64,000 nucleotides of DNA from Pseudoxanthomonas sp. PXM02 (GTDB taxonomy: Bacteria > Pseudomonadota > Gammaproteobacteria > Xanthomonadales > Xanthomonadaceae). Position numbers and translations under genes: made by a program. The stretch is from positions 558,001 through 622,000 of the forward strand of contig NZ_JACVAK010000001.1 of the NCBI RefSeq assembly GCF_014851805.1, given 5' to 3'. The notes beneath the pieces are model-generated. The model did not search any database and was not told the DNA's origin. It saw only the letters and a program-made list of their open reading frames with translations. This document shows positions 58,401-64,000 of this stretch, one piece after another (the stretch's first letter is position 1; every line of letters begins with the position of its first letter).

Positions 58401-59059
58401 GCCAGATCGCTGTCCGTCAGGGTGCGCAGGTAAGCGGTGATGGCCTGCTCGACCGCTGCGGCGACGCCGGTCGGTGGCAAGGCGGCATCGATCACGCGGA
58501 AACGGTTGGGCTCGGCGACGGCGCGCGCACGAAAGCCGGCGCGCACGCGTTCGAAGAAATCGTCCTGCTCACTCTCGATGCGGTCCGGCCACAGGTCGCG
58601 ACCGGCGGTACGTGCACGGCCCTCGCGCACGTCGAGATCGAGCAGCAGGGTCAGGCCCGGCTTCAATCCCACTGCGCGGCGCTCGAGCGCGGCGATCCAC
58701 TCGGGATCAAGGCCACGGCCGGCGCCCTGGTAGGCGTAACTGGAATCGGTGAAACGGTCGCTGATGACGAAGGCGCCGCGTCGCAGCGCCGGACGCACCA
58801 CTTCGCGCACGTGCTGCGCGCGCGAGGCGAACATCAGCAACAGTTCGGTCTCGGCGGCGAGCGGTTCGTCCTGCGCGCCCAGCAGCAGTTCGCGGATGCG
58901 CTCCGCGAGCGGCGTGCCGCCGGGCTCGCGCGTAAGCACCACGTCGTGGCCCGCGGCCTGCAGACGGTCGCGGATGGCCGCGATGGCGCTGGTCTTGCCG
59001 GCGCCCTCGCCGCCTTCCAGCGTGATCAGTCGCGGCTGCGACAGCAGGGCTTCGCTCAC
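58397..59059 (-). CDS. tmk: Thymidylate kinase Tmk
   Basis: A 220-aa dTMP kinase starting with a GTG that overlaps the mltG stop (GTGA). P-loop LEGGEGAGKTSAIAAI, DRFTDSSYAYQGAGRG with the DR-Y/Q region, and LTLLLDLDVREGRARTAGR. Makes dTDP for DNA synthesis. Confidence 0.95.
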   Translation of the reverse strand: MSEALLSQPRLITLEGGEGAGKTSAIAAIRDRLQAAGHDVVLTREPGGTPLAERIRELLLGAQDEPLAAETELLLMFASRAQHVREVVRPALRRGAFVISDRFTDSSYAYQGAGRGLDPEWIAALERRAVGLKPGLTLLLDLDVREGRARTAGRDLWPDRIESEQDDFFERVRAGFRARAVAEPNRFRVIDAALPPTGVAAAVEQAITAYLRTLTDSDLA

Positions 59060-60123
59060 GGCGCTTCCGCCTTGCGCAGGGTCTCGCGACGGGTCACCAG
59101 GTAGCGCGCCACGGCGGCGTTGTGCTCGGCGAGCGTGGCCGAAAAGATATGGCGCCCGCTGCCGTCGCCTACGGCCACGAAGAACAGCGCATTGCCGTCC
59201 GCCGGATTCACCGCGGCCTTCAGCGCATCGGCGCCCGGCATGGCGATGGGTGTGGGCGTCAGACCACGACGCGTGTAGGTGTTGTACGGCGTATCGGTCA
59301 GCAGATCGCGCTTGCGGATGTTGCCGTCATAGCTGCTGCCGATGCCGTAGATCACGGTGGGATCGGTCTGCAGCGGCATGCCGAGCTTCAGCCGGCGCGC
59401 GAACACGCCCGCGATCGCCGGGCGTTCCTCGGCGATGCCGGTTTCCTTCTCGATGATAGAGGCCAGGATCAGCGCCTCTTCGGCCGAGTTCAGCGGAATG
59501 TCCTGCGCGCGTGCCTGCCAGGCCGCATCGACCGCCTTCTCCATGGCGCCATAGGCGCGCTTGAGCACGTCCAGGTCGGTTTCACTACGGGTGTAGACAT
59601 AGGTCTCGGGCAGGAAGCGGCCCTCGGGATGCTGGCCGTCGTGGCCTAGCGCCGCCATCAGTTCGGCATCACTCATCTGCGCAGTCTCCTGCTGCAGCGG
59701 CGTGGCGGCGCGCAACGCGGCGCGCAGTTGCCGGATGTTCCAGCCCTCCACGATCGTGACGCGGTATTGCAGCGTGCGGCCTTCGCGCATGCGCTTGAGC
59801 AGTTCGCGAGGCGTGAGGGTCGGCTCCAGCGCGTATTCGCCCACCTTCAACTGGCTGGCAGTATCGGTCTCGCGCGCTAGCAAGCGCCATTGCAGATCCG
59901 ATCCCTGCGTCACGCCGCGCTCGCGCAGCTTGCGAAGCACGGTGGGGAATGCGTCGCCACGGGCGACCTCCACGGTGCTGCCGGGCGTCACGCCGTCCAG
60001 TAGCGCGTCGCCGAAGCCACGATGGCCCTGCCACAGCCACAGCCCACCGGCGACCGCCACGGCGAGCAACAGGACGAAGGTGATGACGATGAAGCGGCAA
60101 CCGCGCTTGAGTGCTGACGCCAC
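59056..60123 (-). CDS. mltG: Endolytic transglycosylase MltG
   Basis: A 355-aa YceG-like enzyme anchored by a single N-terminal helix (VITFVLLLAVAVAGGLWLW). Catalytic region: EALILASIIEKETGIAEERP with the catalytic Glu in EKETG, then PLQTDPTVIYGIGSSY. Cuts nascent peptidoglycan to terminate glycan strands. The GTG at 60123 has GAGGA upstream; stop overlaps the tmk start. Confidence 0.95.
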   Translation of the reverse strand: MASALKRGCRFIVITFVLLLAVAVAGGLWLWQGHRGFGDALLDGVTPGSTVEVARGDAFPTVLRKLRERGVTQGSDLQWRLLARETDTASQLKVGEYALEPTLTPRELLKRMREGRTLQYRVTIVEGWNIRQLRAALRAATPLQQETAQMSDAELMAALGHDGQHPEGRFLPETYVYTRSETDLDVLKRAYGAMEKAVDAAWQARAQDIPLNSAEEALILASIIEKETGIAEERPAIAGVFARRLKLGMPLQTDPTVIYGIGSSYDGNIRKRDLLTDTPYNTYTRRGLTPTPIAMPGADALKAAVNPADGNALFFVAVGDGSGRHIFSATLAEHNAAVARYLVTRRETLRKAEAP

Positions 60124-60207
60124 GCAATCCTCGGGGTGTGAAGCAGGCTGTGCAGGATACCCGGTCGCCGTCTCAGGCTGTAGGCGCAGGCGCCGGGCGA
60201 ACCCCGG

Positions 60208-61569
60208 TCAGCCTTCCAGCGCCCGCAGCACGCCCCGGGCCTTGGCGCGGGTCTCGTCCAGTTCCCTGTCCGGGATCGAGTCGGCCACGATGCCCGCGCC
60301 AGTGCGGAACCGGGCCACGCTGCCCGCACCGTCCGCGACCACCTCGGCGCTGCGGATCAGGATGTTCAGGTCGAGATCGCCGTCGCGGTTCAACCAGCCG
60401 AACGCGCCGGTGTAGGCGCCGCGGGGCACCTGTTCCAGTTCGGCGATGATCTGCATGCAACGCACCTTCGGGCAGCCCGTGATGGTGCCGCCGGGGAACG
60501 TGGCGCGAATGACGTCGCCGGGTGTGGCATCGGCCCGGAGGTGGCCGCGCACATTGCTGACGATGTGGTGCACGTGGGCGTAACTCTCCACCGTCATCAG
60601 TTCGTCGACCTGCACGCTGCCGGGCGTGCAGACGCGGCCCAGGTCGTTGCGCTCCAGGTCGATCAGCATGACGTGCTCGGCGCGCTCCTTCGGATGGCCG
60701 ACCAGTTCGCGGATGCGCTCCGCATCGTCGTCGCCTTCGAAGCGCGGTCGCGTACCGGCGATGGGCCGGGTCTCCACCACGTCGCCACGTATAGAAACGA
60801 GGCGCTCCGGCGATGAACTGACCACCGTCCATTCGGGTGTGGCGAACACACCGGCAAACGGCGCGGGATTGGCGGTGCGCAGCCGCGCATACAACGCGGC
60901 CGGATCGAGCGGCGCATCGAATCGCGCGTGCCAGGCACGCGACAGATTGACCTGGAAGATGTCACCCGCGCGCAGGTAGTCGAGGATGCGGTCGACGCCG
61001 TCAGTGAAGCGTTGCGGTTCGTCCTCGTGGATACGCGCGGGTGGTTGCCATGCCGGTAGCGGACGCATGCCAGCCGCGCGCGCGACGTCGTCGACGGTGC
61101 ACGCGATCAAGTCGCCCCGCCCCGCTTCGGCCACGATCACGCAGTCGCCCGTACTGCGATCGCGCAGCACGGCCGCGGGACAGCGCAGTGCGAGTGCGAC
61201 CGGCTGCGTCGCCGGCGCCTGCGGAAGCTGCAGCACCGGCTCCACCTGCTGTGCCAGCTCGTACGCCAGCAGCAACGCCCAGCCGCCGCGGAACGGCCAG
61301 CGCGGTTCTTCACGAGGAATGCGTTGCGACTTCCAATGGCGGTCGAGCACGGTCAGGAAATCGCCTGCTTCCACCCGACCTTGCAGATCGCGGGTGACCC
61401 CATCCGCCTCCAGCCGTAGCCCGGTGCCGTCGGCGACCAGCAGGAAATCCCAACGTCCTTGCGCAGTGCCTGACGCCACCGACTCCAGCAGCACCGGATA
61501 GCGTTGCGGGTCCAGGCGATGCAGGGACAGCAGATCGGTATCGGACGGAAGCGCGCGGGTTTCGATCAT
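60208..61569 (-). CDS. pabB: Aminodeoxychorismate synthase component I PabB
   Basis: A 453-aa chorismate-utilising enzyme in folate synthesis. Conserved segments: RIHEDEPQRFTDGVDRILDY, IFQVNLSRAWHARFDA, PIAGTRPRFEGDDDAERIRE, MLIDLERNDLGRVCTPGSVQ and TGCPKVRCMQIIAELE. Start ATG at 61569 (MIETRALPSD). No pabA neighbour; the glutaminase partner must lie elsewhere. Confidence 0.9.
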   Translation of the reverse strand: MIETRALPSDTDLLSLHRLDPQRYPVLLESVASGTAQGRWDFLLVADGTGLRLEADGVTRDLQGRVEAGDFLTVLDRHWKSQRIPREEPRWPFRGGWALLLAYELAQQVEPVLQLPQAPATQPVALALRCPAAVLRDRSTGDCVIVAEAGRGDLIACTVDDVARAAGMRPLPAWQPPARIHEDEPQRFTDGVDRILDYLRAGDIFQVNLSRAWHARFDAPLDPAALYARLRTANPAPFAGVFATPEWTVVSSSPERLVSIRGDVVETRPIAGTRPRFEGDDDAERIRELVGHPKERAEHVMLIDLERNDLGRVCTPGSVQVDELMTVESYAHVHHIVSNVRGHLRADATPGDVIRATFPGGTITGCPKVRCMQIIAELEQVPRGAYTGAFGWLNRDGDLDLNILIRSAEVVADGAGSVARFRTGAGIVADSIPDRELDETRAKARGVLRALEG

Positions 61570-61676
61570 CGGAGTCGTTGCACGCTCACATGGAGCGGCC
61601 GGGAATGCAGGGGAGGAAAACAGGAACGGCGGCCCCAAGGGTACCGCCGCTCCTCATGCCACGTGGACGCCGCGGA

Positions 61677-62918
61677 TCAGATCCGCTTGAACACCAGCGT
61701 GCCGTTGGTGCCGCCGAAGCCGAAGCCATTCGACACCGCGACATCGATCTTCTTCTCGCGCGCCGTGTTCGGCACGTAGTCGAGATCGCAGCCTTCGCCC
61801 GGTTCGTCCAGGTTGATGGTCGGCGGGATGATGCCGTGGTGGATGGCCAGTACGGAGAAGATCGCTTCCGCGCCGCCCGCCGCACCCAGCAGGTGGCCGG
61901 TCATCGACTTGGTGGAGCTGACCATGATCTTGTATGCGTGGTCGCCCAGCGCGCGCTTCATCGCCAGCGTTTCGGCCAGGTCGCCCAGCGGCGTGGAGGT
62001 GCCGTGCGCGTTGAGGTACTCGACCTGCTCCGGATTCAGCCCTGCGTCCTTCAGTGCCGACAGCATGCAGCGCGCGGGACCCTCGCCGTTCTCGCTGGGT
62101 GCGGTCATGTGGAATGCGTCCTGCGAAGCGCCGAACCCGGCCAGCTCGCAGTAGATGCGTGCGCCGCGCGCCTTGGCATGCTCGTACTCCTCCAGCACCA
62201 GGATGCCGGCGCCGTCTCCCAGCACGAAGCCGTCGCGATCCTTGTCCCACGGGCGCGAGGCGCGCGTCGGATCGTCGTTGCGGGTGGACATTGCTTTCAT
62301 CGCGCAGAACCCGCCCACCGAGGTGGGCGACGAACCGCGCTCGGCGCCGCCGGCGATCATCACGTCGGCGTCGCCGTACTGGATGCTGCGCATGGCAATG
62401 CCGATCGAATGGTTGGACGTGGCGCAGGCGGAGACCGCCGAATAACCGGGACCCTTCAGTCCCTTCATGATGCTCAGGTGGCCCGGCAGCATGTTGATGA
62501 TGGTGCTGGGGATGTAGAACGGAGAAATCTTGCGCGGGCCGCCTTCATGCAGCTTCACCGCGGTTTCCTCGATGCCGAGGATGCCGCCGATGCCGGCGCC
62601 GATGATCGCGCCGATACGTTCGGCATTGGCCTCGGTCACTTCCAGGCCGGCATCGTCCATCGCCATCAGCGAGGCGGCCAGGCCGTAGTGGATGAACGAG
62701 TCCATCTTCTTCACGTCCTTCGGCGATACGAAGGCGGTGGGATCGAAGCCACGGATCTCGCCCGCGATCTTCGTGCTGTAGCCCTCGGTATCGAACGTGG
62801 TGATCGGGCCCAGGCCCGAGCGCCCGTTGACGATGCCGTCCCAGCTGGTGGCCATGTCATTGCCCAGGGGGGACACCAGGCCCATGCCGGTGATGACGAC
62901 GCGACGACGCTGGCTCAT
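61677..62918 (-). CDS. fabF: Beta-ketoacyl-ACP synthase II FabF
   Basis: A 413-aa condensing enzyme, MSQRRRVVITGMGLVSPLGN, with AGAGGA before the ATG at 62918. Catalytic Cys is in SAVSACATSNHSIG, with His in AHGTSTPLGD and GHLLGAAGG. Elongates acyl chains on ACP. Sits between acpP and pabB. Confidence 0.95.
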   Translation of the reverse strand: MSQRRRVVITGMGLVSPLGNDMATSWDGIVNGRSGLGPITTFDTEGYSTKIAGEIRGFDPTAFVSPKDVKKMDSFIHYGLAASLMAMDDAGLEVTEANAERIGAIIGAGIGGILGIEETAVKLHEGGPRKISPFYIPSTIINMLPGHLSIMKGLKGPGYSAVSACATSNHSIGIAMRSIQYGDADVMIAGGAERGSSPTSVGGFCAMKAMSTRNDDPTRASRPWDKDRDGFVLGDGAGILVLEEYEHAKARGARIYCELAGFGASQDAFHMTAPSENGEGPARCMLSALKDAGLNPEQVEYLNAHGTSTPLGDLAETLAMKRALGDHAYKIMVSSTKSMTGHLLGAAGGAEAIFSVLAIHHGIIPPTINLDEPGEGCDLDYVPNTAREKKIDVAVSNGFGFGGTNGTLVFKRI

Positions 62919-62982
62919 ATCGGATTCCTCTTGGATCTTGGCGGCCACGCCCTACGCGGGCGGATGGGGGCCGGATACGCGC

Positions 62983-63002
62983 GGGGCCGCATGCGCGGCC
63001 CC
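62983..63002 (-). terminator. Strong hairpin between acpP and fabF
   Basis: Perfect 8-bp GC stem (62983-62990 with 62995-63002) and a 4-nt loop ATGC, 27 nt downstream of acpP. No T-tract: likely partial terminator or mRNA stabiliser that keeps acpP transcript more abundant than fabF. Confidence 0.45.
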
Positions 63003-63028
63003 GACACGGTTTGCCACAACTGCCGGAC

Positions 63029-63268
63029 TTACGCCTTGACGTGCGCCTTGACGTAGTCGATGGCCTGCTGCACCGAAGTGATCTTCTCGGCTTCCTCGTC
63101 CGGAATTTCGCATTCGAACTCTTCTTCCAGCGCCATCACCAGTTCAACGGTGTCCAGCGAGTCGGCGCCCAGGTCATCGACGAACGATGCGCTGGTGGTG
63201 ACTTCTTCTTCCTTAACGCCGAGTTGTTCGACGACGATTTTCTTGACGCGTTCTTCGATGCTGCTCAT
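63029..63268 (-). CDS. acpP: Acyl carrier protein
   Basis: A 79-aa acidic protein, [20 protein letters not shown]. The phosphopantetheine serine is Ser37 in [20 protein letters not shown]. Central carrier of fatty acid synthesis. Located between fabG and fabF, as is standard. Confidence 0.97.
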   Translation of the reverse strand: MSSIEERVKKIVVEQLGVKEEEVTTSASFVDDLGADSLDTVELVMALEEEFECEIPDEEAEKITSVQQAIDYVKAHVKA

Positions 63269-63410
63269 GGATTCGCTCCAGACGGAGATGGGTGACTTGT
63301 TGGATTCTGCCGACGCGGGGCGAAGGCAAACCGGGGATAGTGTAGTGGAAACCGGCGGCGGCGGGCAGATATCACCAAACACCACCGAATCAACCACTTA
63401 CAGCTAATTC

Positions 63411-64000
63411 TTACGGCATGTACATGCCGCCGTTGACGTGCAGGGTCTCACCGGTGATGTAGCCGGCAGCGGGTCCTGCGAGGAAGGCCACCGCATTCGC
63501 GATGTCGGCCGGCTCGCCAAGGCGACCCAGCGCGATCTGCTCGCCAAGCGCCTTCTTGGTCTCTTCCGGCAGGTCCTTGGTCATGTCGGTGGCGATGAAG
63601 CCCGGCGCGACCACGTTGACGGTGACGCCGCGACTGCCGATCTCTTTCGCGAGCGACTTGGAGAACGCGATGATGCCGGCCTTTGCGGCGGCATAGTTGG
63701 CCTGCCCGGCATTGCCGGTCACGCCGATCACCGAGGCGATGTTGATGATGCGGCCCTTGCGCGCCTTCATCATGCCGCGCATGACCGCCTTGGAGGTGCG
63801 GTAGACGCTGGTGAGGTTGGTGTCGAGGATGGCCTGCCAGTCCTCGTCCTTCATCCGCATCAGCAGGTTGTCGCGGGTGATGCCGGCGTTGTTGACGAGG
63901 ATGGAGATGCCGCCGAACTCCTTGCTGATGGCATCGATCAGCGCATCGACCGCCGCCGCATCGGTGACATTCAATTCGCGGCCATGGCCACCTGCCGCCG
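63411..64000 (-). CDS. fabG: 3-oxoacyl-ACP reductase FabG, N-terminus cut by window edge
   Basis: The frame continues to the right edge beyond a TTG at 63974 (residues AAGGHGRELNVTD precede and run on). The NAG motif ILVNNAGITRDNLLMRMKDE, catalytic Tyr-x3-Lys in NYAAAKAGIIAFSKS and a C-terminal ITGETLHVNGGMYMP identify FabG. Only the C-terminal 197 residues are visible; the nucleotide-binding TGxxxGIG is outside. Confidence 0.93.
   Translation of the reverse strand, partial: AAGGHGRELNVTDAAAVDALIDAISKEFGGISILVNNAGITRDNLLMRMKDEDWQAILDTNLTSVYRTSKAVMRGMMKARKGRIINIASVIGVTGNAGQANYAAAKAGIIAFSKSLAKEIGSRGVTVNVVAPGFIATDMTKDLPEETKKALGEQIALGRLGEPADIANAVAFLAGPAAGYITGETLHVNGGMYMP

Overview
The window is uniformly GC-rich (roughly two-thirds G+C) bacterial chromosome and looks like a member of the Xanthomonadaceae (Pseudoxanthomonas / Lysobacter / Stenotrophomonas / Xanthomonas group). 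The pointers are an rpoE-rseA operon, a fabG-acpP-fabF-pabB-mltG-tmk-holB-pilZ run in the order usual for that family, many lipoproteins and envelope proteins, a winged-helix Ser/Thr kinase with TPRs, and 32-bp inverted interspersed repeats. I saw no rRNA, tRNA, CRISPR array, phage or transposase. Species level cannot be settled from the sequence alone.

Layout. 0-6.4 kb: the rseA/rpoE stress operon (rseA cut by the left edge), a bifunctional beta-oxidation enzyme, a TPR lipoprotein, a GNAT acetyltransferase and a small hypothetical. 6.6-9.2 kb: a four-gene cassette of two Roadblock/LC7 proteins, a protein with a helix-turn-helix-like C-terminus, and a small GTPase, resembling an actinobacterial conservon without its kinase. 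9.3-16.7 kb: envelope genes (three lipoproteins and an OmpA-like protein), then a wHTH-Ser/Thr kinase-TM-TPR fusion, flanked by two paralogous GGVV-motif membrane proteins. 17-23.7 kb: AraC-VOC-membrane protein trio, L,D-transpeptidase, a type Vd patatin autotransporter, a pseudouridine synthase and two small conserved proteins. 23.7-25.8 kb: accessory-looking DNA with a 21-nt-period degenerate repeat array, three copies of a 32-bp repeat and four small membrane, secreted or unknown genes. 26-34.6 kb: topoisomerase IB, AraC/SDR divergent pair, Fe3+-type ABC transporter, TerC-CBS-CorC membrane protein.

34.7-56.9 kb is a regulator-dense catabolic or detoxification region: three LysR and two short AraC regulators, a CGNR regulator, three RidA proteins, two YtcJ-like amidohydrolases, isochorismatase-like hydrolase, DoxX, pirin, MFS_3 exporter, AlgE-like porin, two-gene ThDP-enzyme/aldehyde dehydrogenase unit, SDR, and an Asp-nucleophile alpha/beta hydrolase. 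Several operators can be read directly: three perfect TTGGACG-N3-CGTCCAA palindromes around one LysR gene and its neighbours, a 9-14-9 inverted repeat between a LysR gene and a nine-gene co-directional run, and two identically spaced TAACCT-N17-AGGTTA sites between the CGNR regulator and the hydrolase.

57-64 kb is core metabolism on the minus strand: fabG (cut by the right edge), acpP, fabF, pabB, mltG, tmk, holB and a PilZ protein, closely packed with several overlapping start/stop codons.
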